Part shown: piece after piece, positions 1-11,768 of the stretch
How positions within the stretch are numbered: position 1 is the stretch's first letter
How the letters are laid out: every line of letters starts with the position of its first letter
NCBI GenBank assembly: GCA_029204225.1
Contig: CM055104.1
Location: forward strand, 43,803,148 to 43,867,147
DNA: 64,000 nucleotides
Direction: 5' to 3'
Source of the DNA: Diphasiastrum complanatum
Lineage: Eukaryota > Streptophyta > Lycopodiopsida > Lycopodiales > Lycopodiaceae
The notes under the pieces: generated by a model
The model's input: only the letters and a program-made list of their open reading frames with translations
The model's database searches: none
What the model was told of the DNA's origin: nothing
Translations under genes and position numbers: made by a program

Positions 1-1515
1 TCCATAAAACAGATTGCTGAGAAATCCTTTCCAGCAAGGGAAAATGTGTAGTGTCCAATATGCTCACAACATCACACTGCATGTGAATGTCCTCAATTGC
101 GAAATCATTTCCCTGCAGCCACCAGACCCACCATCTATCGAGCTTACCACCCTTACCCACCACAACAACCTGTGCCACGACCAGGGGTTTACCAACCATG
201 ACCACCTGCACCAAATCAATACCAATCTCCACGACAACAGTTTGTTGTTAATCAACCTACCCCACAAAACGCTGTCAATTATCTTGATCCGACTACCATC
301 GATCCGGCCACCTACTATGTGGAAGACAATACTCAACCGCAGTACTCTACTGAAATAGTTGTTTATTATACCTATGATTCTAATGCTCAACCAGTGGATC
401 CCAATGCCCAAGCTTACAATCCAAACCAAGCTGTCTTTGTCGCACATCAACTGCCCGCAATACGAGGATGCTTTATCTGTGCAGGTAAACATCCTAGTAT
501 TCGTTGTCCAGATAAACTCCGCTTTCCCCCAGCTTGTGAAAACTGTGGTATTGAACATCACGTGAAGGACTGCCCATCTCGATCTAAGCCAGCCGCTCCT
601 GTCTGTTCAGTGCAAGTAGAAATCTTACCAATCGAAACACATCCTGCTTGGGTCTTGACTCAGGCACAAACCCAATGCCAAGCCCCTACACTTGCACCAA
701 GCAAAACTCAACCACAGGCTGTTCCTCCAAGTGATGATTCAACCCCAATAGTTTACCCTCATCCGTTTGAAGAAATTCGGCTGCATCATGAGTATCGCCA
801 ACAAATCCGCAATGCCGACCCACAATCTTCCTCTTCCCATAAAGTACCTCCCAAGCCCTTTGAAAGCAAAACCCTTGAAGGTACTGAAGTTTGGGAAGAT
901 CTACTGCTAAATGTTGCATGGCTACCTACTAATGAATTAGACGATTTATTCATTGATGACGAGAATGTCTTACGAATTCAGAATTGCTCAGAAGATATGG
1001 ACATTTCTGATCTTCAGATCCTCAACTATATGGAAGCACTCCCACCTAGGACCTATCCGCAATATTCTTCCAAGGTGGGACCAGTTGCCAAGGTTGCAAT
1101 TTAAAAACCTAAGACAAAATTCTACCATCCCAAACGCCCACACTATCCATGGGATCTCTGTGAGGAGGAGACTATCTTTCAAATTGATGACGAGATCCTC
1201 CATGACATACCAACTGTCCCTCATCCACACACATCTCCACCACCAAAACCTCAACCACGTGGTCATAATATGAACTATGCTAACACAAAGAAAATAAAAA
1301 AACCACTTCAAATTCAACCGCCGGGTGACCTCACCATTGTTCGGGAAATTCCTGAGATTGCCTCTAGTCCTACACCAATCCCCAATAAATTCCAAGCACC
1401 ATCCCGACAAGAGAAAGGCAAGGCTCCCCTCGAATCCCTAGCCCATGATGTTCCTGCATACTCTAAGGACTATACGATCGAGGATGTCACAATCCATATC
1501 GGGATGAGCAAGTGA
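1..1515 (+). pseudogene. Ty3/gypsy-like gag remnant with paired zinc knuckles
   Basis: A decayed retrotransposon capsid/nucleocapsid (gag) region read in at least three frames: about 14-358, 319-1104 and 1270-1515. The central 261-codon frame carries two closely spaced knuckles starting CFIC and CENC near residues 51-90. Both have spacing CX2CX3HX4C, one residue shorter than the usual CX2CX4HX4C. The sequence around them is rich in proline and glutamine, as is common in gag linkers. Frame changes near 320 and 1105-1270, and the absence of protease or reverse transcriptase on this strand downstream, show that it is non-functional. The 5' part lies outside the window. Once the nested elements at 1773-13772 are removed, this gag lies about 0.5 kb from the chimeric pseudogene at 14.2 kb. 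Assignment to gypsy rather than copia is an inference. Confidence 0.55.
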
Positions 1516-1772
1516 GCAAGTGAGCAAGCATCACCTGTCAGGGAACCTGCAACATCGTGACGGGTTAGTTACAGTAGAGGAATCCGGCCAGTAGTCATGA
1601 AATGGTTAGTAGGATTCCAGGGGACGTGGCACGTGAGTCCAGAGGTGTGCCGATTAAACTGGTACACGAGGGACAGTTACACGAGTAAGTTCGCGGGGCC
1701 ACTAATCCTAGTGAGGACCTGTGGGACCTCATGTGGCGTTGGGATCAGATGACACCTCTACCCTTAGGTGGC
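1516..1772. other. Non-coding flank ending in target-site copy GTGGC
   Basis: I see no gene here. The last five bases, 1768-1772 (GTGGC), are repeated exactly at 13773-13777, just outside the other end of the split L1 LTR. They are best read as the target-site duplication of the oldest insertion in this nest. Confidence 0.6.
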
Positions 1773-2375
1773 TGTTGTAAAGCTACCTTTACAAGCTTTA
1801 CTTTCGGCGCCATCGGCGCCAGCTATGTCCCCGGTGCCATCAGCGGCCCTGTTGCTCCCGGCGCCACTGTGACTAGAATCCAGCCGGCGCCAAGTTCCTA
1901 TGGCTGAAAATCTTTGATAGGTTCTAGCGGAGTCCAGAGAGCTCAAATCGATGTGCAATCACCTCACACGATCTAGACATGATTAAAGGAAACCTGGGGA
2001 TCAATAAAATCTAGAGAGAGAAAATGATTTTCTAGAAAGAAAATCTTAGAGAGAGAAAAATGTGCTTTACCGACTTGAGTAGAGTGCTTGGTATGAGGGT
2101 GGGTGCCGAATCACACCAATACTATAGGAGAGTGCGGGTTGCGACTCAGGGCGTGCTCCAAACAAGTCTCAACCTCCCTTGCTGGAATGTTGTCATGGCT
2201 CTCGCCTTGGCATGCTAGCGCCCCAGAGACTAAGGTCGGTCATACACTTGAAATGGAACCTTCTCAGATTTATCAATAAAGTGGGATTTTTCTCAAACTG
2301 ACTCTGATTACCTTCTGGGTTTCAATGTTCGGTAAAATCGCCAGTTGTAAGGCCGCTTTCAAAATTTTTAACTTG
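1773..2375 (+). repeat. Left part of a split L1-family LTR
   Basis: Begins TGTTGTAAAGCT and matches the first about 600 bp of the LTRs at 3042 and 6603, including the GGCGCC-rich block and the CTAGAGAGAG tracts. It stops where the intact LTR would continue at about 3660. The missing right part, less about 225 bp, is at 13383-13772. The two parts together form one LTR flanked by GTGGC on both sides. Confidence 0.75.
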
Positions 2376-2377
2376 TT

Positions 2378-2902
2378 ATAGTTCGGATGCGGATCAAACT
2401 GGTGCGACCCTTTGGCTTTCCACGAGCTCAATGGTTACATTTGGGCTGATTCAAAGAGATACTTCAAGCTAAGTGAGAGGTGCATTGCGGAGTACTCAAT
2501 CTTTGCCTACCTTAAAGAGCCAAGATGGAAAAGTATCAAGATCAGGCTGAGACAAGGAGAGAAATCAAGGTGCAGAAGCAACAAGGCATGGAGTGGACCA
2601 TAAAGTGGGCAATCAAACGATAAATCCTTTGGCTCAGGGAGTCCTGATACATGTGCGGAACTGAACAAATCTGGAGCTCAGGGAGCTCAACACAAAGTGC
2701 ATTAAGGACAAATCAGGAGCTCAAAGGAGTTCCAAAGTCGAAAGTCAGAAGCGAGAGGGGGGAACATTTCAAAGAAAGGCCTCTGTCACCAGTTAATAAG
2801 GTTTTTGGGTTTACGAAAGCGATATCAAATCTACGCTTTTCCCAGACAAAGATATATTTTCAAGTTATGTAATCTTTCAGTACAAAGAGCTGAGCCTCCG
2901 AC
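2378..2902 (+). repeat. Copy of L1 internal sequence
   Basis: About 525 bp that match 5924-6449, from ATAGTTCGGATGCGGATC to GAGCCTCCGAC, with scattered differences. At 5924 the segment belongs to the non-coding interior of the complete L1 element. Here it is wedged between an L1 LTR piece and an L2 LTR piece, so at least one deletion or recombination event produced the junctions at about 2376 and 2903. No convincing protein is encoded; the small reading frames in both copies look incidental. Confidence 0.7.
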
Positions 2903-2903
2903 G

Positions 2904-3041
2904 TAGTGCTTTCTGGTAAAGCACGCTTTTTGGGATGTAGTTTTTATTTTGCTGATTAAGCCTGGCAAGCCCGACAGAATCAGTCTGGCTCCCAGACATG
3001 GGTCCTGGGAGCCGTTCCGGTGGCAGAATCAACTTGCTTCC
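2904..3041 (-). repeat. L2 3' LTR, distal fragment
   Basis: Matches 13068-13206 inside the L2 5' LTR (blocks GTGCTTTCT, GCTTTTTGGG, GGGAGCCGTTCCGG). It ends in CTTCC at 3037-3041, the left copy of the L1 target-site duplication. The rest of this LTR resumes at 7846. Confidence 0.8.
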
Positions 3042-4274
3042 TGTTGTAAAGCTACCTTTCCAGGCTTTACTTCCGGCGCCATCGGCGCCAGCTATGTCCC
3101 GGCGCCAGCAGCGCCCCTGCTGCTCTTGGCGCCGGCGCCACTCCCAGCGCCACTGTGACCAGAATCCAGCCGGCGCCAAGTTCCTATGGCTGAAAATCTT
3201 TGATCGGTTGTAGCGAAGTCCAGAGAGCTCAGATCGATGTGCAATCACCTCACACGATCTAGGCATGATTAAAGGAAGCCTGGGGATCAATACAATCTAG
3301 AGAGAGAAAATGACTTTCTAGAAAGAGAAAATCCTATAGAGAGAAAAACGTGCTTTACCAGCTTGGGTAGAGTGCTTGGTATGAGGGGGGTGCCGAATCA
3401 CACCAATACTATAGGGGAGTGCGGGTTGCGACTCAGGGCGAGCTCCAACCAAGTCTCAGCCTCCCTTGCTGGAATGTTGTCATGGCTCTCGCCTTGGCAT
3501 GCTAGCGCCCCGGAGACTAGGGTCGGTCACACACTTGAAATGTAACTTTCTCAGATTTATCAGTAAAGTGGGATTTTTCTCAAACTGACTCTGATTACCT
3601 TCTGGGTTTCAGTGTTCGGTAAAAGTGCCAGTTGTAAGGCCGCTTCCAATTTTTTAAGTTGGCACATAGCTGAAGGTTGTATACCGGGACGCCAACGGTA
3701 TGCCGTCGGGACCATTCGGTCCGTGGCGCCAACGGTATGCTGTCGGGACCATTTGGTCCAGGAACTGGTTGTTTCCATATCTGTCGCGGCTTGTGGTTCT
3801 GAGTGTTCCTTGCATGAATGTGAATGGGTTAAGCTCTTGGGAAACGGGCTCTAACTTGTCGGCTGAGTTGGATGGCTTGCTTGGGTGGACGTTACCTGTT
3901 TATGGCTGTCTAGTCTGGCGTGGCGCCAGGGTGGCTTCCAGCGCTCGTGACGAAGCTTTCAGTTGGTTAAGTCTGATGTAAGTCAGACCGCTTGCTTGGA
4001 ATGGATGTTACTCATTTGTAACGAAGCTTCAAGTTGGTTAAGTTTGATGTATGTCGGGCGGCTTGCTTGGAGGGAAGTCACCCACATCGGGACCCCCAAT
4101 CTAGCATGGCGCCAGGTTGGATCTCAATGTTGGTTTTCGGAACTTCAAGTTGGTTAAGTCTGATAGTTGTTGGCGATTTGGCTGCTTGTATGTCAAGTAG
4201 GTTTGGATGGCAAGAGTTGAAGGCTGGGAAGCTAAGTCGTGGTTCCCGGCTCCCTTTGGGATGCATGCACTACA
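3042..4274 (+). repeat. L1 5' LTR
   Basis: 1,233 bp, TGTTGTAAAGCT to GCACTACA. Contains a GGCGCC-rich segment (about 3075-3175) and AGAGAGAAAA tracts near 3300-3350. The primer-binding site follows after a TG spacer. Small reading frames across the LTR recur in every copy on both strands without protein similarity and are not genes. Confidence 0.88.
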
Positions 4275-4276
4275 TG

Positions 4277-4289
4277 TGGTATCAGAGCC
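4277..4289 (+). promoter_or_regulatory. L1 primer-binding site, initiator-Met tRNA type
   Basis: TGGTATCAGAGCC, the standard plant initiator methionine tRNA primer-binding sequence, two bases after the LTR end. It sets the 5' to 3' direction of L1 as plus. Confidence 0.9.
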
Positions 4290-4364
4290 GACTGGCCGGT
4301 CAGCTATGCGGATCTCACGGAAATGGCCACGGTTTGGGGTTCATCAAGACAACTATTGTGCAAG

Positions 4365-4750
4365 GTCCTGCCCACAGTGTAAGCACGGGTGTGTCCACGG
4401 TCGGGGTGGTCGGCAGAACGGGGGACTTGATAAGTCAAGGTGCTGCCCTTGAGGTGTAAGCACGGTCAGTTCTCGCAGTTCGGACCTGGCGCTGTCTGCA
4501 CGTAGGACGGATGAGGCAAAGTGCTGCCTAGGGAGGTTAAAGCACGGTCTGTACCTTGTGAGGTGCGGGGCGACATATTCGAACTGTACGGGTTAACCAT
4601 TGATACAGAGATGTTGCGCGAATTCGGGTGTAAAGCATGGGTGGTTAGCTGCCGGTGCGGGATAGCTGCCGATCGTTTAGCTATAAGGGCTATCGACCAG
4701 AAAGTGGTGGGGCGTGACTGAGGCAATGTGCTGCTTAATGGTGAAAGCAC
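4365..4750 (+). promoter_or_regulatory. L1 leader with phased GTGCT/AGCAC hairpin array
   Basis: Short inverted repeats GTGCT...AGCAC with 13-16 nt loops recur at 4365-4386 (one mismatch), 4440-4463, 4521-4545, 4611-4637 (degenerate) and 4728-4750. All five recur on the minus strand in the L2 leader at 12374-12353, 12299-12276, 12218-12192, about 12126-12099 and 12009-11987. Retroelement leaders commonly carry dimerisation and packaging signals. Reading these hairpins as such a signal is my inference. Confidence 0.6.
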
Positions 4751-6588
4751 GGATAGTTGGAAGGGTGTCCTATGTGGGCTGATTCCGTGATCGATTTGTA
4801 TGGGCGCGGCCAGACAAAGGTCCGTTGGCAGGACCATCTCAAAGGGGGACCTTGCCTTTGTTACTTGTTAGTAAACCTGCCTGAGTGTCTTACTTGTATG
4901 TATTCGTGGTGAGTCTTAGTACTCGTGCTTTGCCTGGTTTGCATGATTGCTTGTGATACAAGGAGCTGATGGCTCGAGAAGGAACCTTTTCTTTTGAAGG
5001 CTGATACCATCAAACAAAGAGGACTACAGAATCTGTGGGGTGGATTTGCAGTTCAAGTACTCGCACGTGAACGGCAACGAAACGACTCAATGTTTGCAAA
5101 GGATGGATGGCTAGTCTGTTTCTTGGGTTAGTTTCATTTTCGACAACAACGCCCACCAGACGCAAGCAGGAAGTCAAAAGTTGAAAAGGGCAATTTCAGG
5201 GGAGATCTTCTATGGAGCAGTTGGTCTTCATTTTGGAACGGCCACCTTCGGAACTGAAACTCACTGAGCATGGGTGATATCCAGTATCAGTTGGGTTTTT
5301 TATCAAAGGGGAAAGACTAGGATCCTCTTCAGAGATTGGCAACAAGTTGGATCGAGCCATAATCCTAGCAGATGGGAAGCAAAGTGTTGGAAAGGCTTTT
5401 TGTTCGAAGAACTCTACTCTACGTCCGATCAACTGATTTTATAAGTGGAGGGGAACTATCACACACACCTCTCTCTTGGGGCAAATTTTGAATGAAAGTT
5501 GATCAAAATGGGGGCAAATTCAAGATGACCTAGCCATACTCACACGAGGAGACTGGCGAACTTTGGACCTAATAAGTTGACAAGTTTTTGTTGTGGAAAG
5601 GAAAGTTTGTTATAGGCTTTCTCTGGACCAGCAATGATGAGGAAACATATGAGTACGCTGGCTTGTGTTACGTGTAAGGCAGCTGATCAATGAAAGAATT
5701 GTTGCATGAGGGACTTGGTATTTCAAACGGACGCTAAGGGACAGTTCGCGTTGAGATCGGACTAGTGCAAACTCTGGGTGCATGTGTCTGATTCATAGAG
5801 AGCTACTTGAAGCCAAGCTTGATGTACACTTCTTGTTTTGACTGTGAGGCAACTGACTAGTGATGGAATTGTGAAAGTCAAGTTTTGCGTAACGGACATG
5901 GTGCTTCAAACAAACGCAAAGAGATAGTTCGGATGCGGATCAAACTGGTGCGACCCTTTGGCTTTCCACGAGGTCAATGGTTACATTTGGGCTGATTCAA
6001 AGAGCTACTTCAAGCCAAGTGAGAGGTGCATTGCGGAGTACTCAATCTTTGCCTACCTTAAAGAGCCAAGATGGAAAAGTATCAAGGTTAGGCTGGGACA
6101 AGGAGAGGAATCAAGGTGCAGAAGCAACAAGGCACGGAGTGGACCATAAAGTGGGCAATCAAATGATAAATCCTTTGGATCAGGGAGCCCTGATACCTGT
6201 GCGGAACTGAACAAATCCGGAGCTCAGGGAGCTCAACACAAAGTGCATCAAGGACATATCAAGAGCTCAAAGGAGTTCCAAAGTCGAAAGTCAGAAGTGA
6301 CAGGGGCGAACATTTCAAAGAAAGGCCTCTGTCACCAGTGAATAAGGTTTTTGGGTTTTACGAAAGCGATATCAAATCTACGCTTTTCCCAAACAAATAT
6401 ATATTTTCAAGTTATGTAATCTTTCAGTACAAAGAGCTGAGCCTCCGACTTGTGGTGTGCCAGCTTCAATGTTAATACAAAGTGGCCAGTAAATTGAGTA
6501 TTGTGCCAAGTAGCTTAAATGTATAGTTATTTTAATTGGGAGACACTTTTACTTTAATCTGACATCTGATGAGGACATCAGATTTTAT
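4751..6588 (+). other. L1 internal region, no gene recognised
   Basis: About 1.8 kb of unique and repeated DNA without gag or pol similarity. 5924-6449 is duplicated at 2378-2902. The small frames at 5958-6149 and 5196-5432 have no recognisable motif. Confidence 0.7.
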
Positions 6589-6602
6589 AAAGGTGGGGTG
6601 GA
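6589..6602 (+). promoter_or_regulatory. L1 polypurine tract
   Basis: AAAGGTGGGGTGGA directly abuts the 3' LTR start, the expected place for the plus-strand primer. Just upstream, CTGATGAGGACATCAG is the same sequence that precedes the L2 tract on the minus strand near 8045-8060. This further links the two families. Confidence 0.8.
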
Positions 6603-7845
6603 TGTTGTAAAGCTACTTTTACAAGCTTTACTTCCGGCGCGATCGGCGCCAGCTATGTCCCCGGCGCCAGCAGCGCCCCTGCTGCTCCCAGCGCCAACGG
6701 CGCCGACGCTACTCCCGGCGCCACTGTGACCAGAATCCAGCCGGCGCCAAGTTCCTATGGCTGAAAATCTTTGATCGGTTCTAGCGGAGTCCAGAGAGCT
6801 CAGATCGATGTGCAATCACCTCACACGATCTAGGCATGATTAAAGGAAGCCTGGGGATCAATAAAATCTAGAGAAAGAAAATGACATTCTAGAAAGAGAA
6901 AATCCTAGAAAGAGAAAAATGTTCTTTACCAGCTTGGGTAGAGTGCTTGGTATAAGGGGGGGGGCCTAATCACACCAATACTATAGGGGAGTGCGGGTTG
7001 CGACTCAGAGCGAGCTCCAACCAAGTCTCAGCCTCCCTTGCTGGAATGTTGTCATGGCTCTCGCCTTGGCATGCTAGCGCCCCGAAGACTAGGGTCGGTC
7101 ACACACTTGAAATGTAACCTTCTCAGATTTATCAATAAAGTGGGATTTTTCTCAAACTGACTCTGATTACCTTCTGGGTTTCAGTGTTCGGTAAAAGCGC
7201 CAGTTGTAAGGCCGCTTCCAAATTTTTAAGTTGGCACATAGCTGAGGGTCGTATCCCGGGATGCCAGCGGTATGCCATCGGGACCATTCGGTCCGTGGCG
7301 CCAGCGGTATGCTGTCGGGACCATTTGGTCCAGGAACTAGTTGTTTCCATATCTGTCGCAACTTGTGGTTCTGAGTGTTCCTTGCATGAACGTGAATGGA
7401 TTAGCTCTTGGGAAACGGGCTCTAACATGTCGGCTGAGTTGGATGGCTTGCTTGGGTGGACGTTACCTGTTTATGGCTGTCCAGTCTGGCGTGGCGCCAG
7501 GTTGGCTTCCAGCGCTCGTGACGAAGCTTTCAGTTGGTTAAGTCTGATGTAAGTCAGACCGCTTGCTTGAAATGGATGTTACTCGTTTGTAACGAAGTTT
7601 TGAGTTGGTTAAGTTTGATGTATGTCGGGCGGCTTGCTTGGAGGGAAGTCACGCACATCGGGACCCCCGATCTGGCATGGCGCCAGGTTGGATCTCAATG
7701 TTGGTTTTCGGAACTTCAAGTTGGCTAAGTCTGATAGTTGTTGGCGAGTTGGCTGCTTGTATGTCAAGTGGGTTTGGATGGCAAGAGTTGAAGGCTGGGA
7801 AGCTAAGTCGTGGTTCCCGGCTCCCTTTGGGATGCCTGCGCTACA
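6603..7845 (+). repeat. L1 3' LTR
   Basis: 1,243 bp, nearly identical to 3042-4274, and ends GCGCTACA followed by the right CTTCC duplication. The similarity to the 5' LTR points to a fairly recent insertion. Confidence 0.88.
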
Positions 7846-8026
7846 CTTCCTGACTAGGCCATGACTCGAGCTCCAGAGCTAGCTCATGACTTGTGACTAC
7901 TTGACTGGCTCACCACAGGTCGAAGGCTCAGTCCTTGACGTTCTAACTTGCTCTGGGACCTTAGGGAGCGTCACTCCTTAGAGTCTTACAGGGCACGCTG
8001 GGTGCACCTGAGTCAGCTTTACAACA
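7846..8026 (-). repeat. L2 3' LTR, proximal fragment
   Basis: Matches 13202-13382 and ends (plus orientation) in AGCTTTACAACA. Read on the minus strand it opens the L2 3' LTR with TGTTGTAAAGCTGACTC. The adjoining sequence 8027-8040, read minus, is a GAGGGGAGGA-type polypurine tract. Confidence 0.85.
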
Positions 8027-8040
8027 TCCTCCCCTCGTTT
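8027..8040 (-). promoter_or_regulatory. L2 polypurine tract
   Basis: On the minus strand GAGGGGAGGA immediately precedes the LTR start TGTTGTAAAG. It confirms minus orientation for L2. Confidence 0.75.
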
Positions 8041-8266
8041 GAAAAAGCTGATGTCCTCATCAGGGCCAAACTAGACCTAGGACGTATGGCACGGGCTTAA
8101 TTCACCAGCCTTAACAACTTTGAATAAAAAATACATTGGCAGTAGCATAGGAAAAGTGTAGATAAAGTTCACTTACGTAAAACCTGTGTAAAGCTGCAAG
8201 TGATTTATTGACAAACTTAAGAAAGATACCTCGAAGTTCCTTGAACTTCATAATGGGCATGAATGT

Positions 8267-11200
8267 TTATGTAGGAGGCATGCCGCCAGGTAGTGTTGTG
8301 TGTGCCGATCTGGGCAAACGGCTATTGCATTGGTTCTTCTGCAGATAATCTGCTAGTACTTCAGGAGCTCCCTCCTTAAGTTTGTCTTTGTACTCCCAAG
8401 AAGCCTCAATAAGTGGAGCCCATAGCCACTTCACTAGATATTCATGTTGAACGCCAGTTCGCTTTCTATGTGTCAATATTTGTTCTGGTACAAGCTGCCT
8501 CTTTGTATCATCAACTGTCGTTGGTGGGTGACGGAGTTCGTGTTGCCGATCAAATCGCTCATCTGGTTTGTACCGTTTGAGTAATGAGATATGAAACACA
8601 TTGTGTATATCCAAGCTGGACGGTAGCGCCAATCGGTAAGCCACTGGGTTGATCTTCTTGGTGACATAATATGGTCCCGCATAAGGTCGAACGAACTTAT
8701 GAGAAAAACCTTTGGTAACGCAATGCTCTTTGTGTTCAGCCATACTTGATCACCTTCCTCAAATTCCAGTTCTCGTCAATGTGGATTTACGTCAGCTGCC
8801 ATACTCCTTTGTGACTGCTCTAAAAATGACTTCACCTCTGTCAGCTTTGTGTGCCACTCATTGATGAATTCCTCTACAGTAGGTACTGGTGTTTCCTGCA
8901 CGCCTGTAAGAAAAGAGCTTGGAACAATCGGTAGCCGACCATTGCTTATCTCGAAGGGTGCCCTTCCAGTAGATCTGTTCACTTGGTTGTTATGTGCAAA
9001 CTTGAGAATATCCAAGTAGTTGACCCAATCGGATTGGTCCCAAGCGACATAATTTCGTAAATATTATTCAATCTGTCGATTGACTCGTTCCGTTTGCCCA
9101 TCTGTCTGAGGGTGATATGCAGTGCTGAAATTCAGTCCAGTTCCCACGAGGCAAAATAGACAAGTTGAAAACTTTTCGACGAACTTGGTGTCTCGGTCAG
9201 AAATAATCGTTCTAGGCAGGCCGTGGTATTTGAAGACACATTTGAAAAATAACCTTGCCACTTCTTCAGCTGTCACTGAACTTTTAGTTGGTACTAGATG
9301 AACTTGCTTTGAAAAGCGGTCAACCACCACATAAATTGAGTCGAAGCCTTGGCATCGTGGTAGTTGAACAATAAAATCCATGCTCACCGAATCCCATGGG
9401 TATGCTGGTACCGGTAATGGTTGGAGTAGTCCTACTGGAGCTAGCGGTTCCACCTTCACTTGTTGACATGTCGGGCATGTTTGCACATAGAATTCAACGT
9501 CTGCCCACATACCTGGCCAATAGAAGCCTCTTTTGAGAAGTTCATACATGTGATTCACCCCTGGATGTCCGGCAGCTAGTACGTCAGGATGTTCTCGCAA
9601 GACTTTCTTCCTCAGGTTGATCTTGTCTGGGACAGATACTCTGCATTGTTTATAAACAACCATTTGATCTTTCCAAGTGAAATGTTTATGAGGCCTTCCC
9701 AGCTGGAATTCGATCATTAAGTCCTTCGCCAACGCATTTGCACCATAATTCTCCCTGATTTCTTGGAGTAGGTCAGTCACCTGAGTTGTCACTGTTGCCA
9801 TCAAGTGTTCCTGTCTACTTAGTGCGTCCGCCACCACATTGTTCTTTCCCGCCGTGTGTACGATGTCTATATTGAATTTCGACAGAAAGTTTTGCCATCG
9901 CATTTGCTTTGGCGTGAGCATACCTTGGGATGAGAAGTACTTGAGTGATACATTATCAGTGAACGCCTTAAAGGGTTTTCCTGCCACATAATGTCTCCAA
10001 TGCTCCACTGCTTGAACTACTGCGACCATTTCTTTTTCATGAGTTGGCCATCGTCGCTCTACGTCACTCAATTTCTTTGAAAAATATGCAACAGGTTTTC
10101 CGTCTTGCATCAGCACGGCCCCAATAGCAAAGTTCGATGCGTCTATATGTATTTCAAAAGGTTTGCTAAAGTCCGGTAAGGCAAGAATGGGTTCTTGAGT
10201 GATCCGTCGTTTTAGTTCTTGGAACGTTGCTTCACATTCCGGTGTCCATGTCATCTTCAGATGAATCTTGGTCTGCTCCAACAGTGGTGCCACAATTTTG
10301 CTAAATGTCTCAATGAATCTCCTGTAAAAGTTACATAAGCCCACAAAGGATTTGATGCCATGAACAATCTTAGGAGCCAGCCAATCCAAGATAGTTTTGA
10401 TCTTCTTAGGATCCATCCAAATTCGTCCGTAGCCTATAACGTGTCCAAGGAAATCAACTTCCTCTACCACAAATTCACATTTTTCTCTTTTCGCGAACAA
10501 GCTGTTCTTCCTTAGTCGTTGAAGGACAGTCCTTAAATGTTTAATGTGATCTTTGAGGCTACGACTAAACACCAAGATGTCATCGATGTACACAATGACA
10601 AATTCATCTAAGCAGTCTTGAAAAATGTGGTTCATCAACGTGCAAAAGTGGCTGGTGCGTTAGTTAGACCGAACGGCATCACCCTGAATTCATGACTCCC
10701 ATACCGTGTTCGAAAAGCCGTTTTGTGCTCATCGCCTTTAGCTATTCGAATTTGGTGATATCCAGATCTAAGATCTATTCGGCTAAAATATCTGGCATGT
10801 TTGAGCTGGTCGAACAGGTAATCAATTCTAGGCATGGGATACCTGTTCTTGATGGTACCCTTGTTGAGCATGCGGTAATCCACACACATTCGCAGTGTCT
10901 TGTCCGCCTTTTCCACAAATAGTACAGGGGCTCCAAAAGGCGAAGCACTGGGTCTAATGAATCCTTTGTCTATCGGTTCACCAAGTTGTCGTTTCAGTTC
11001 CACCAACTCTTCTTGGGACATCCTATAAGGTGCTCGTGAAGTTGGTTCTGTTCCTGGTACCAACTCAATCTTATGGTCCACTGGTCTTCGAGGAGGTAAC
11101 TTAGCTGGGAGTTCTTCTGGAAACACATCGCTAAATTCCTCTAGCAAATCTGCCACCTCCTTTGGCAAGTTTTTCTGTTGTGCGTTTTTCCCTTCTGGAA

Positions 11201-11768
11201 CCTCTCTGCAGATACAAAGAAAGCACTTTGACCTTTTCCCTTTCGCCATGCTTTTAATCACAGATGCAGCAACCAGATTTTGTTCAATATCGATGCCCTT
11301 CGCGTTCCCTCCAGGCAGAGCTTTTGTCATACAGATCTGTCCCTTGTAATCCAAGAGAACCAAGTTTGAGCTCCTACCCAAAGCTGCAATACAATGTTCA
11401 TTTAGCCAGGGAAGGCCCAAAATTACATCGAAGGCATCCATCTCTAAAATCAGAAAGCTAAGTTTAGCCTTCCATCTCCCAATTTGCATCGGGATGTTCA
11501 ATGTCGCTTTGTCTGCGTCCAGTGCTCCCTTTGTTGTTTCTACCTTGAGCGTTGATGTTACATTTCTGGTCGGCAAGCTGAACTGTTCCACTACGCTCCT
11601 TGAAATATAGTTATGTGAAGCTCCAGAGTCGATCATGAAATCTGACTTCCTCCCCGCGATCTTTCCGGATAGGAATAATAATCTTGAACGAATCTTGGGG
11701 GTTGCCCCATGGAAGCTCCTTTCCATACTTGTATGTCGTCCACACACAAATGTAAATTCCTCCTTCAA
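8267..11768 (-). pseudogene. L2 pol: protease, RT, RNase H, integrase, chromodomain
   Basis: Retroelement polyprotein in pieces. 11768-10635 holds an aspartic protease with an intact DSGA active site (about residue 47) and the first half of reverse transcriptase up to the LTNAPATF motif. 10638-9064 holds the rest of RT with YIDD, RNase H (HIDASNFAIGAVL), the integrase HHCC zinc site (HPGVNH...CPTCQQ) and a core with D, D and E residues (MDFI, SDRD, TERVN). 9015-8776 and 8743-8267 hold the integrase tail and a C-terminal chromodomain (EYLVKWLW...SWEY). Frame breaks lie at about 10636 between RT motifs B and C, at 9063 after the catalytic Glu, and at about 8760. The domain order PR-RT-RH-IN-CHR is that of gypsy chromoviruses. 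No gag precedes it. Confidence 0.9.

Larger units (their letters stand above)
3042..7845 (+). mobile_element. L1: complete non-coding LTR retroelement (LARD-like)
   Basis: Two near-identical LTRs (3042-4274 and 6603-7845) start TGTTGTAAAGC and end CTACA. They enclose 2.3 kb holding a primer-binding site (4277-4289), a leader and a polypurine tract (6589-6602). The whole is flanked by the exact 5-bp duplication CTTCC (3037-3041 and 7846-7850). Joining the flanks restores continuous L2 LTR sequence, so the insertion into L2 is certain and is the youngest event in this nest. The interior encodes no gag or pol, so L1 must use proteins supplied by another element. Its leader closely matches that of L2 (11950-12449), which suggests an L2-like partner. 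Confidence 0.88.

Noticed and set aside
4277-4289. tRNA-like sequence TGGTATCAGAGCC
   Set aside because: Only the primer-binding complement of the tRNA 3' end; no cloverleaf follows. I found no tRNA or rRNA gene in the window.
4466-4837. 123-codon minus frame in the L1 leader
   Set aside because: Antisense to the hairpin leader; the L2 counterpart is not preserved in frame.
7132-7864. Cluster of 60-120 codon frames in the L1 LTR
   Set aside because: They recur at 3560-4460, 13461-13857 and 38363-39145 with every LTR copy, on both strands, with frame-breaking differences; they are LTR sequence, not genes.
8027-8060. Inverted match of CTGATGTCCTCATCAG with the sequence before 6603, suggesting a terminal inverted repeat transposon
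   Set aside because: Better explained as the homologous pre-LTR/polypurine regions of L1 (plus) and L2 (minus) lying in opposite orientation.
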